A stretch of DNA of 64,000 nt from Acholoe squamosa. Lineage: Eukaryota > Annelida > Polychaeta > Phyllodocida > Polynoidae. Positions 32,028 to 43,010 of this stretch are shown one piece after another (positions within the stretch are counted from its first letter, which is position 1; every line of letters starts with the position of its first letter). The notes beneath the pieces were generated by a model. It was not told the origin of the DNA, searched no databases, and saw only the letters and a list, made by a program, of their open reading frames with translations. Location of the stretch: positions 72,364,659 through 72,428,658 of the forward strand of contig OX439038.1 of assembly GCA_949317995.1 (NCBI GenBank), in the 5' to 3' direction. A program made the position numbers and the translations under genes.

Positions 32028-32841
32028 CAGACTACTAACAAGGCGTCGTGATTGATTTTGATGCAAGTTTTGATGACCGGAAATCTGGATTGTACTTGAG
32101 GTGTCCCTAAAGGTGCTGACTAAACAAACACGTTTCACTCCCACCAGGTATTACTCTCAACTTGATGAACACTTTAAGGGTCACAGAATATATTGAAATG
32201 CGTTTATACCATTAAATTTTGACTCCACGATACATGATTGTATTACTAGAGATAATGCTAGTCCACCAAGGCTGCATTCATTAGGACCGATCCTATCGTA
32301 ACGTCCTGAGTATTTGAGTGAGTGAGTGACTAATAGATGATTAATGCCATTTCGACAGCTAAGGTCATATTCATGACGAGAATGACATTACTTAATTTCA
32401 CAGGGGAATGTGTTGGTGCCCGCGCATATGTGCACCATGCAAATCTGTGGGGATAGGAGAGAGATGATATAGGCCTAGACCCTTTGAAGTGTTATAGGGA
32501 AGCCCTCCTGAAGGTTTGACAGGATGCACTAATGTATTGGAGGCATCATGCAGTTCTTAAAGGTTATATTAAGTACTTGTACCAGGCTGATAGGGGACCG
32601 TTTAGTAGGTTAAGCTGAAACACCTAAATATTCATGCACCTATCGTCGGTCTTGGGTCATTGAGGGAAATGCTATATAAGGAACATGTGCATGAGACTTG
32701 ATTTTCAGCATTCGAATACCGGAAAACATATGATGTAACATAGTGTTATTTCAGCTCACCTAATGTTATAAGCCACCCCCTGACCTCAGATACGTTAGCT
32801 GGCGACCTGCTGCAACTCCCAGGATACTCACACGATATATA
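32028..32841. other. Gene-free stretch with a dispersed repeat fragment
   Basis: About 32340-32395 is the inverted counterpart of 20157-20200. Otherwise unassigned. Confidence 0.4.
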
Positions 32842-32945
32842 GGCAAATGTTCACGAGGGGGGAGAATTTTTTAGGGTTATCTCACGCACCGATCAGGCAA
32901 GTGAGATAACCCTAAAAATTTCTCCCCATGAGTGTTCATTTGCAT
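32842..32945. repeat. Long hairpin P5
   Basis: GCAAATG pairs with CATTTGC at the outside, and AGGGTTATCTCAC pairs with GTGAGATAACCCT inside. GA (32855-32856) faces GA (32930-32931) in CACGAGGGG and CCCCATGAGTG, the shared mismatch. Near the loop CACGC faces CAAGTG. The flank GCATTTATTTCATG resembles that of P4. Confidence 0.82.
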
Positions 32946-33929
32946 TTATTTCATGTTATTTTGATCTAAAACTGCTGAATTACAATAGAATTTACCAGAA
33001 TGACTCCCCGTGCACATTGTTTACATCGCCATCTTGGAGCTATGACGTCACTAAATGGTCACATGACCTCGGCGTGTGATATTTTCGCGGGTTATCGCAC
33101 AGGGGGTGTGCGATACGGCCCTCGAGTGCTAGAGCTATGGGCTGTCAGTATCTCGGGCATATCAACATGAAATAAAAGATAGTCCACGTATATCTTTGTG
33201 GGGTGTAGTAAACGGGGCTCCCAATGATTAGAAGGTCCCCTACAGTCAACCCTCACTTCCTCGACCCTTTGATTCCTATGCCTTATTACCTCAGACAGAA
33301 AATATCATTATATGGAACTACCTCTATGTTTCTATATTATATTTGGTCTTAACACCTCAGATAATTTGCTTCCTCAGACATTTTTCCTTGATTATTCGAT
33401 ATCTGAAGAAGCAATGGCTGACTCCATATAAGCACATTATATATGTATAGCGCCCCTCCCACCCTCAACCAAGACCCCTGCCCCCACCATATTAAAAGAA
33501 CCCTGCTTCCTTTGCCTCTTAATTTGGCGTATACTGTGGGTGGATTTCTGGTAAGAAGAGGTCCAAAGAAGTGACGTATCCATGAATAGAGGGTTTCCTA
33601 TCAACGATGTGAAGAAGGGAAACCCCCAGACAAGCGACAACTGTTTTAAAAATTGACGGTGTTGTCGTAAAAAAGTTCATTATAATGTATAAATAAAAAG
33701 TAAAAAAGATAAAATGTCCATGAGGGCTCTGAATACGTATTCTATGGAAACTCCCAAGGCGGGGAAGGATAGTTTTCTTGAATAGTTTTCTTGAAAGTCC
33801 ATCCCCCTTTCTTTATTTCTATTTTATTTAAGAGTGGATATTGTTATATTTACCATGGAGTCCTATTATACTTTAACCCCCCCCCCCCCGCATCCATGTA
33901 GCGTGATGAACTGGAATCCAACATGTCAA
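32946..33929. other. No gene recognised
   Basis: A small hairpin, TATCGCAC around GGGGG, lies near 33088-33110, and a C tract lies at about 33878. Nothing else is seen. Confidence 0.4.
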
Positions 33930-34205
33930 CTATCAAGGATTTTTAACGCTAAAATAACGTTTTTATTTGGTTCCTAAGTTTGCCAACAAGTTTTTTAACA
34001 TATAAAACTTCAAAGTATGCACACAAACACAACGTTCTATATTAGGTTAAACAAGATCCCCTTTTTTCACGTAAAAACGTAATTTCCAAACGTTTTTTCT
34101 TGTTGAAAATTAGTTGAAAACGTAATAAAACTGTTGTTTAAGACGTTATTTTACCCGAACCTCAAAGAAAGTTTGCAAACGTTGAAAATACGTTGGTTTT
34201 TTGTT
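33930..34205. repeat. AACGTTTT-rich tract, probable MITE interior
   Basis: AACG followed by T runs, or its complement, occurs about ten times (AAAATAACGTTTTTA, ACGTAAAAACGTAA, CAAACGTTTTTT, GACGTTATTTTA, GCAAACGTTGAAAATACGTTGG). Words appear in both orientations at irregular spacing. Termini are not resolved. Confidence 0.55.
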
Positions 34206-36150
34206 GTTGTTTTTTTCAAGTGGGCAGGCATACTGCGGACAATCACAAGAAGGTAGACATTCAATTGAGACCCAGGCGGTTACACAAGAGAATATGGTAT
34301 GCATATGTATCTATTATAGGCTTCTATGAATTGGCACTTTCACTCTGGGCGTACTATAATACTTGTGCATATGTACTTTGATTCTATCTTTAATATACAT
34401 AGATATATAAATATAAAATAAATGTATGATAATTTTCTGCAGTCACAATAGTAGTCAAAGGACTTTAATGTACCCTCAGTTGAATTAAGGATTTGAAGCA
34501 ATTAGAATCGATTTTAACACATAACACCTACTTATGTGTGTTTATAGCCTTTCAATACGTGCAGGTCTGTGCCTGAACATTATATAAGCCGCCATCTGTA
34601 ATATTAAGTGCCTTTCCCAATTCAGCGCAGTATGTTTGTTTAAAACCACCCTGCATATTAATAACTAATCTAAATGAGTAATGTCAGAGAAGCTTATTAT
34701 GGCATGTGTACAAGCCCAACAATGCACACATATAAAAGGGAGATTGTGCACGTATCGGCAGGTATATCTATGCAGTTTAGCTATAATATATGTCTGATCT
34801 ATAACCGTTCAAACAAACCTAATTATGGGATCCTAAAGCTAATAAAGTCTCACTTATTTTCTTTCAGTTGACATTTAATGTAGGTAGTGCTGTGTTGAGA
34901 TTCCCCATAAATTATACTTCAAACCTCAAGTGAAATTCGTTGGTTGTTTCTATTTTTCCTTTAATAAGAAATAGAATAAACAGATGAGAAGTTAGCACAT
35001 CTCACCGTTGCTGACGTGCGCATAATAGTTCTAATAAATGCATGCCCTAGAAGTGTTTTTTGATACACAGATTAGTTTATTATCAATAGTCTGTACTCAT
35101 AAAAACCTATTCTGCAATCGCCAGCAATTATCCATCCCTTGATGACAAATAGCCGGGCGTGACTAGAGGTCTGTGGACAAGGCTAGAAGACTGCTGATGT
35201 CTATCTGTCACGCCCCTTTGAGATAAAATGCACGTGTGCAAAATGGCCCCCAACGTAGACACTGAGTTCATCTCTCTGTGAATAGGCTATAATCCTTTCA
35301 CTAACTCTCAGTATATATGCGGCAATAGCGTGCTTTGTCAAACTCTTTGCATTACCTCTAATTTGTTTACCTTTCACTAGAAATTCCGAACACTGAAGTC
35401 TAGATTCAACTTAAATTGGAGACCACAGTCCCAACAGCGGTTGACCATTATTTGCCATTTTTGATTATATGCTTTGTAACAGGGAAATAGATAGCCCGTA
35501 AAGGACTTTGTCTACCAAAACGAAAATAGGTACATGTCAGTAAAAGAAATATTTGTCCAATTATCCACAAATTTAGACAATCTATGAGGGGTGTTTTTTT
35601 TTTAATTCTTTTTTAAAGGTAAAATCTATCTGTAACAATTATACGTGTTGTCGGGTTATGCTGACAGACGTCCCCATGATATATTATGATATCTGAGACC
35701 CAAAACAATCGGGCAATTGTACCATAGGTTTAAGTGTAAACATCTGAATCGAGATCCCTCCCACAGTAAAACAGCAGAGTTGCAAAAGAAAATTAGTTTT
35801 TTTCAAGCAAAATATGTCACGCAGACCTACTTCTGCCTAAGCACTGTTGACTTAAGGCCCAGGTTCCACCATATACCATAAGTATGTGCCTGGATGAAGT
35901 TCCTTAATGTGCAGATTTCCTGCAGTGGTAATACAAATACCAGCTTTAGCTTATCTTGCAGTTATCATAGAACTTTGTAGAGGTTTATCGTGTGGGTTCA
36001 TGGAGCTAAATGTTATATACATGGGCTTTGTTTGTTTGGACCTGTGAATAACTGTTTACTGAAAGAAAAAAGTGAGCAGCATAAAATAAACAAGGCAAAA
36101 CCTGTCAGATTTAACTTGGCACAGAGTCTTCATGTTGACAATGTATACAC
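34206..36150. other. No feature recognised except a small hairpin
   Basis: GGGCGTGAC near 35155 and GTCACGCCC near 35207 are inverted repeats. No exon or RNA gene is recognised. Confidence 0.4.
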
Positions 36151-36345
36151 CTAGGTTGATAACTTCACAGCCTCTCATTCTAGGGTCTTCAGGCAGGGCC
36201 TTGTGCCTTGGCCATCTAAAGTCGTCAAGATGATGAGTCTGTGCCAGGGCTGACAAGTTGAATTTGAGAGGTTTTGACTCGTGTATGTTATGTTGTTCAA
36301 TTAGAAGATCCGTGACCCATGAGGGAGGGAGGGAAGATCTTTTTT
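36151..36345 (-). CDS. Candidate internal exon of an unidentified gene
   Basis: On the minus strand an open frame encodes SLPPSWVTDLLIEQHNIHES, then ALAQTHHLDDFRWPRHKALP and EDPRMRGCEVINL. Composition and lack of repeats look protein-like, unlike the other short frames here. A donor AACCTAG|GTGTAT follows at 36150. The acceptor is not resolved, though the pyrimidine-rich CTTCCCTCCCTCCCTCATG lies at the upstream edge. The ALPEDxxxRG pattern faintly recalls EST1/SMG5-7 family proteins, but I would not name it. It could be a chance frame or a relic. Confidence 0.35.
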
Positions 36346-37679
36346 TCATAAATTTTCCTTTTATTTGTCATGAACATCGCAAGCAGGGATGGCTTGCCAT
36401 CATGTTCTAAGATTCAGTAATTGGAAACCTAGATTCTTGTGCTGATGGATGAATTTTTTTTTCAGAACTCAGTAAAAAAATTCCCATTGTCCACATAAAA
36501 AAAAATCCAACAGGCCTCTGGACAGGAAAGAAACATATTTGTAAGGGTGGTCCCTTACTGAACAATTCTGAACAATTTAAGTGTCACCAGGGCTTGATTC
36601 ATGCATCATGTCGACCTTATGGAGCTTCTAGAGCTCGGAATGATACACTAACTCCAGCACTAAACTAGTGCATCATAATGACACTGAAGACATGATTGTA
36701 CAATGTACTTCCTTTTTATGCTGAGCTGGACATGCATAAGGACCGACGTAATCCTCGCCCACACCCCCTTACACTTAGGGGTGTGGGCTGAATTCAATAC
36801 AGTAAACACAATCAACAATGTGGAACCTTACATCTGCAGGCATGAAAACAGATCTATCCGAAAAAGCAAAATTAATGTTACATCTTAAGCTCATAATTAT
36901 AAAAGTTGAATAAACTATAAACCATGCATGCCATTTATGTGTGTCCGACAAAGTGTGCGTCTTGTTTAAAAAAATCCAGGAGGGGCACTATCCATCCAAT
37001 ATTAGTTAAGTTTTGAATAATTTTATTTGGCAATATGAAAGAGGACTACTAGTTTATGACCTTGTGAGTGATATCCTGTTCCGATGTCCACCTTCACCTT
37101 AGTACCATATGTAGGCTTATACACGAACTGATATGGCATTTAATAACACAGAGTAGATTTCCTTATTGTACATCCAGCTTTGATTGATCTTCATGACCTT
37201 CACATTAAAAGAAATTAAATAATCAAACTCTCTGCCCACCCTCCGAATAAGGCCTGCTTCCTACCTCGGTCAAGATCTTTTCATCCTACTCGCCCTTCAC
37301 ACAGGAAACTCTCTGAAGGCAAATTAAATCAGCTAAAATTACAACAACAAAAAAGGATTAAGCTTTGGCACAAACATCTGATTGGCCACAAAAGATGATG
37401 ACAGGTTTATCTAACTGCTGTGATTGGCTAATGAGGTAAACAAAGGGCATGTGTTTAATTGTCAGCTTCCTTAAGGCCAGGGTAATGGTAAAATAGACAA
37501 TAAACTAAAGGCCTATTCATGTCTTCAACCAAACCACCCCCACACTGGAACACCGTGTACAGCCTCCTCCTCCTGCTGGGGTGGTCACTTTTATATCCTA
37601 CTTGGTAATGGTGGATCTCAACCCTGTCATCTTCAAGGGGAAATTAACCTTTCCAGGGTCACGTGATAAAACAGGCATC
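36346..37679. other. No feature recognised
   Basis: Unassigned sequence. A TTCATGCATCATGTCGACC word near 36598 belongs to the dispersed motif noted in the findings. Confidence 0.35.
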
Positions 37680-38225
37680 TTTGTCATAACAATATGTGAA
37701 TGCAGCTTAGGCTTATGTCATAGCAATACGCGAATGCAGCTTAGGCTTATGTCATAGCAATACGTGAATGCAGCTTAGGCTTATGTCATAGCAATACGTG
37801 AATGCAGCTTAGGCTTATGTCATAGCAATACGTGAATGCAGCTTAGGCTTATGTCATAGCAATATGTGAATGCAGCTTAGGCTTATGTCATAGCAATACA
37901 TGAATGCAGCTTAGGCTTATGTCATAGCAATACGTGAATGCAGCTTAGGCTTATGTCATAACAATACGTGAATGCAGCTTAGGCTTATGTCATAGCAATA
38001 CGTGAATGCAGCTTAGGCTTATGTCATAGCAATACGTGAATGCAGCTTAGGCTTATGTCATAGCAATACATGAATACAGCTTAGGCTTATGTCATAGCAA
38101 TACGTGAATGCAGCTTAGGCTTATGTCATAACAATATGTGAATACAGCTTAGGCTTATGTCATAGCAATACGTGAATGCAGCTTAGGCATATGTCATAGC
38201 AATACGTGAATGCAGCATAGGCTCA
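37680..38225. repeat. Minisatellite, about 16 units of 34 bp
   Basis: The unit is CTTAGGCTTATGTCATAGCA followed by ATACGTGAATGCAG. Unit length is essentially constant and most units differ by one or two bases (ACGTG or ATGTG, TAGC or TAAC). The last units carry more changes. Confidence 0.97.
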
Positions 38226-38547
38226 TGATTCCCATCAAGACAGTGCTCATGAACTCTGTGAAAGGTCAGCATGGTACATGTACATTACGACAGAATGGCA
38301 AATGGAATAAAAACATTATCGCTTGTTGAATAGAGGGCTCATTATCTAACGGGGTGGGGCTGTCAAAATTTGACCTATCCACAGAGGCACTGCACCCCGG
38401 CGCTGCACATTTCTCTACTTCAGATGCACACTGGGGCAAAGGAAAAGGCCCTACCTCCGTAAGGTAGGGGAGGAGAATTTAGTACCAATTATATTCAGGC
38501 AAATCATCCAAAACCTAGACTTCTCTCCCCGGGCATAGTTGGCACTT

Positions 38548-40039
38548 AGGGGGCTGTGTACAAATGACATCATGCATTTTTGGACCATTTTTGAGCACCC
38601 TCCCCCCCCTTGTCATGTTTCGTCATACAACACTTGACCCCCCCTCAGCATGACGTCATGCAGAGAGATACCCCCCCCCCTCAAAGTGCATGAATAGTGA
38701 AGGCCTATAGGCTATAAACAAATTTCAAAAATGGTTCAAAGGGACATATAGTGGGTGTGAATTTGCAATAAAGGATAAGATACATGCAAGTGAAAAAGAG
38801 AACTAGCACTGATCAACAAATGAACAGAGAAACATGCCAAACACTGTCAGCTTATATAATGTATGGGTCCCTATATACAGGATGTACCATTTACGTGCCT
38901 TATAGTTATACACGGAGTACTATGGTAGTGATCATACACAAGTATTTTCTGTCACAAAAGGGCTTAAAAACTGTCAAGATCAATAGTCTAATACAGTTAA
39001 TAATCTGCCTTCTTTGCAGCAAAAGTTGTACACTTGTCAGCGAAGAGAAAATCGAGAACAGTTGTTATTAAGGATCATATAGTTCAAGAGCTTGAATGTA
39101 TTGATATATTGAATGTATTGATTTAATCTGTAACTTGAACCATATACAAGTGTAGGCCTACTAGAAATAGGTTTCAGGCCAAAGACTCGGAATTTAGTGA
39201 GTGGCCTAATAGAAAAGAAAAATCTCAGAAAGCATCACAAATTCTCAGGAGACCATCGATTGCAATCCTAGTTCCAATTTATGATCTTACAAAGCAATTG
39301 AGTCACCTCAGCATTTTACTGTAGAATCTGCAAATAAGGTGAGTTCGATAGAGTTCCATTCAGACAAAGATGTGGAGAGTAAGTTTGGGGGGAGGTCCCC
39401 TTTACATCTCCCCAAGCATCCCCTCAGTTAAAATAGCAACAGGGTGGTGGAGAGCTCCAGGGGAGTGTTTGTTATTTATCAACAGTGGGACTCCAGGAGG
39501 GGGTGGATTGGGGGAGGAGCAACATAATTTTGACACCTCAAGGGCGGGGGGAGGGGTAAATATCACACCTTTCAAAAAGAAGCCTGTGGATTACTATGGA
39601 TGCTGCCCTGAGGCAACAGCAGCAGTTCAGGTTTTTTTTAGATGCATCATTTGAGATCCTGAGGGCAGCAGTGACCCTTTTCAAAAAGGGTTAAATTGGT
39701 ATAGGTAGGATAGAGTAGTGGTGCCCCCTTATAGTGGCCTGGACATCACCTTGATTTTACACTGACATTGATGGCAGTGACACACATTGAGTGAGATGTC
39801 TGAGGAATGCATGCATGTAGGGCCTATAGGTAATAAATTTATGTCAGATGAAACTTCCCTACCTTTACAAATCTTTTTACAAAAGTTTTTGTTCTTGCCA
39901 AAACCAAAGCATATTGTGATTTCTTGATGACATGATGTCATGCAGCCCATGACCCCCCTCCCCCCCTTGTCATGCTTGGTCATGGCAAGTGGGACCCCCC
40001 TCCCCCCTCCTGCATGACGTCATTTGTACACAGCCCCTA
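38548..40039. mobile_element. Inverted-repeat element of ~1.5 kb, GGGGCTGTGTACAAATGAC ends
   Basis: AGGGGGCTGTGTACAAATGA at about 38548 is matched by the complement of TCATTTGTACACAGCCCCT at about 40019-40039. The match continues through the GTCATGCA words. C-rich blocks follow inside both ends. The interior has no transposase. A one-ended relative of the GGGAGTGGTCATT MITE family lies inside at about 39458-39650. A related fragment occurs at 51960-52010. Confidence 0.7.
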
Positions 40040-40338
40040 GGTCATCACGATCGTGCAACCATTCTCCCGCAATGGAAATCACTATTCAGTAACAAGGCCA
40101 GTGATTGGACGTTAAATAACCAAATCTTATCATTATAAATGTAAAAGAAGAAAAGGACATTAATATTGCGTTTATTTTATTGAAAGGACACGTGACCTGA
40201 ATATAGAACATAGAAATATGTCATTAGAAATCTTATTAAATGAATCAATTCTGTAAGGACGGTAAAACTTACCATGTCCGATTCTAATTGTGAAATAAAA
40301 TGCTTTAGTGAATAATGTATTGAGCCATTTATCAACAG

Positions 40339-41403
40339 CTACACTGTAAGAAGTAGACAGGGTTATTTTACAGCAAAATCCCTTGGTAACTTTGGTTCCA
40401 GTACATTTTGCTGTAAATCTACAGGAGGTGAATCACAGTAATTTTACAGAACAATTCATACAGTAACAGTCACTGTGATCATACAGCAATCTCATTAAGT
40501 TCTACAGAAACATATGCTGTAAATTTACAGCAAAATGTGTTGTAGAATTACAAAGAAATTTCTTGTAAATAAACAGAAATATTTCCTGTGAATGGACAGC
40601 AAATCTTGCTGTAAATGAACAATAAAATATACTGTAATTTACAGAAATATTTGCTGGCAACTGAGGTTCCAGCAACTATTGCTGTAAAATTACAGAAACT
40701 TGAATTGTAGAATTACAGCAAGAGGTTCTTTTAATTAACCTAAAGCTGTAGTTTTAGGTATCGTCAACTGGAGGACCTAAAGTCGTCATCACTGACTAGT
40801 TTCGGATCTTCCAGGTTTTCAGTGTAGAGAACCATCTTACCCAAACCATTTCATGGTCATTCAGTTTTAACACTGAAATAACCTAAAGGCAGGTAGGCCT
40901 ATGTTAGCTTCTACCCCAGAGTCCAGGGACTTGTATTTCAGATTTAGACACAGTTGTGGTGTCATGTATGCATATCATTGGTTGTTCCTAGTTTCTTCTT
41001 AGGTAACCTTGTACAATATCATTGGTACACAATGCTAGATTGAACCTGTTGAGGTTATTATCATATTGCAATTAATTATTAAGCTCTGGGGACAACATTT
41101 GATTGGGGTGTGCAATATAAGACTATACATACTAAACATATGGTACACTACTGGCCTCTATCAAGGGACAGTGCATGTAAGGCTATTTTGGTAAACCCTT
41201 TGAAGGGCCACTAGGGTGACTGGCTGACCTAGGGCATACTGCATACAGAACAATTATACAGGATCACTCACTGTACACATATATCTACACCTACAAAGCC
41301 TTATTATTACAGTAAGGGTCACGGTATTTGAGAGTACAGCACTTTCCCCTGTGAGCTTACAAGAGACAGCTCTGTTATAAAACATAAACTTCTTACAGTG
41401 TAG
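40339..41403. mobile_element. TA-flanked inverted-repeat element with ACAGTAAAT-rich interior
   Basis: CTACACTGTAAGAAGT at the left is matched perfectly by the complement at the right (ACTTCTTACAGTGTAG). This fits a TA duplication and CACTGTAA ends of Tc1/mariner-type MITEs. From about 40365 to 40740 the interior is crowded with TTTACAG and CTGTAAA words, about 15 of them. The rest is unremarkable, with no transposase. Confidence 0.75.
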
Positions 41404-42581
41404 GGGGAGGGGGGGGGGCTGGATATAGGCCTAAGCCCTACGAAGGACACACGATTTTGGACCGGGAGAACACTTAGGCTGCATTCATGCATCGTGCATA
41501 TCAAAAATATAGCCTAGTGTGTTAAATGAGCATGTAGCTCAGACAGGATTAAGTTTAAATTGGTTTAATCTAGTCGATTTGATCCTCATTACACTTGTCC
41601 ATTTTCCCCTGGTTATCGATTTCGTGATCTCTTGCCATGCGTTTTTAACTCTACACCTAGGTCTAAACTGGAATAATTTCATGTTTCTCACAAAGGTCCC
41701 CTCACGTGAACTGGTCATATTCGGAAAGGCTACCGGTATTCACAGGGTTGTACATGTACAATAGAAATGTTTCCCCGTCAGGTCTAACCATAATTTTTCC
41801 TCTTTTCACAAGAAGAGTTAGTCCCTTAAGGGTTGATGATATGCAGAGGACTATGTCTCCTCAACAGACCCGTATCTACCTGTCATGCTGACCCTACTTA
41901 CTAAGGGAGAATCAGTGCTAGACTGTCTCACTCTCTATAGTGCTATATGTAATAATCTGAGTTGTATCAACAAGACTATAAAGCTTGTTTGACTGCTTTC
42001 TTACAATCGACCATATATAAGAGAGCCTTACAAATAAAGATTATCTTTTCGTTTGAAAAAGAAAAATGGTCAAACAAATAATGATGACAGTAGATTGGAA
42101 TAAGAAAAATGGAGTGCAGCCCTGTGGAGCCTATTGTTTGTGGTGAGGAGTAAGTGAATGTACGAGTACATGTACACATGTATTACAACGGTATATGTAC
42201 GTGTACATTCACCTATAAACAATGCCTTCCTGGCAGCCACACAACCTGGTTCACATAGGCTACACATAGGCTAAATTGTATTGGTCAAATCCCACACACA
42301 ACGCTAAAAAATGGCAAAAAAAGAAAGCTTATGATTATAGAAACGCAGGGTACCTTTGCCGTTTTGAGAGGCAAAATATTGGCTGAAGCTTATAGAAAGT
42401 CAATACATGTATACCACGATCCTAGCACGATTCTAAAGACTCTCTGAAAACACGAAGGCTTTGGGCATATGTCGGATGTTGTGGGATTTGACCTTTAGGC
42501 ATACAACTACTTTTACTACATGTATAGGCTCTGGCATTCGACAAAGGAAACCGAAACTGGTTTAGGTGTATCAAAATATAC
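41404..42581. other. No gene; one short palindrome
   Basis: GTGAATGTAC and GTACATTCAC bound an imperfect palindrome at about 42156-42214 rich in GTACATGTAC words. Otherwise unassigned. Confidence 0.45.
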
Positions 42582-42584
42582 TAA

Positions 42585-42816
42585 GGGAGTGATCATTTTT
42601 TGACAACAGGGGGGCTGGTAGATCCCCCCCCCCCATAAGGGGCGAAAATCGCGCGCGAATGTGCCCTTTTAACCTATAGTAAAGCATGGGGTTTTCCACT
42701 GAAAACAGGTGAAATTATTTTGACCCCCCCAGTCAAGGGGTTGAAAAAATTCTGACCCCCCCCCCTCCGCAAACCCACCAGCCCCCTCCCCCCGTTGTTA
42801 AAAAATGATCACTCCC
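42585..42816. mobile_element. Harbinger-like MITE, copy d (TAA target duplication)
   Basis: Ends GGGAGTGATCATTTTTTGAC and its near-complement, with TAA at 42582-42584 and 42817-42819. The G/C-run interior resembles the copies at 2279, 11051 and 21882. Confidence 0.88.
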
Positions 42817-43010
42817 TAATACCCCTTGTATACGGGACTTGGCACAGAGGGAAATGTAAGTGAACACATTGCCATATATTGTATAAGAACGTTGTTAAAT
42901 ATGAAAGGCGGCAGTAGAGCGTGGACTGGTCATTCAATGACCTCTCACCCCTTAGGCCCGACCCGCTTGTATCCTGATCGAGTCACTTTCATTTTGATGA
43001 ACTGTTATCC

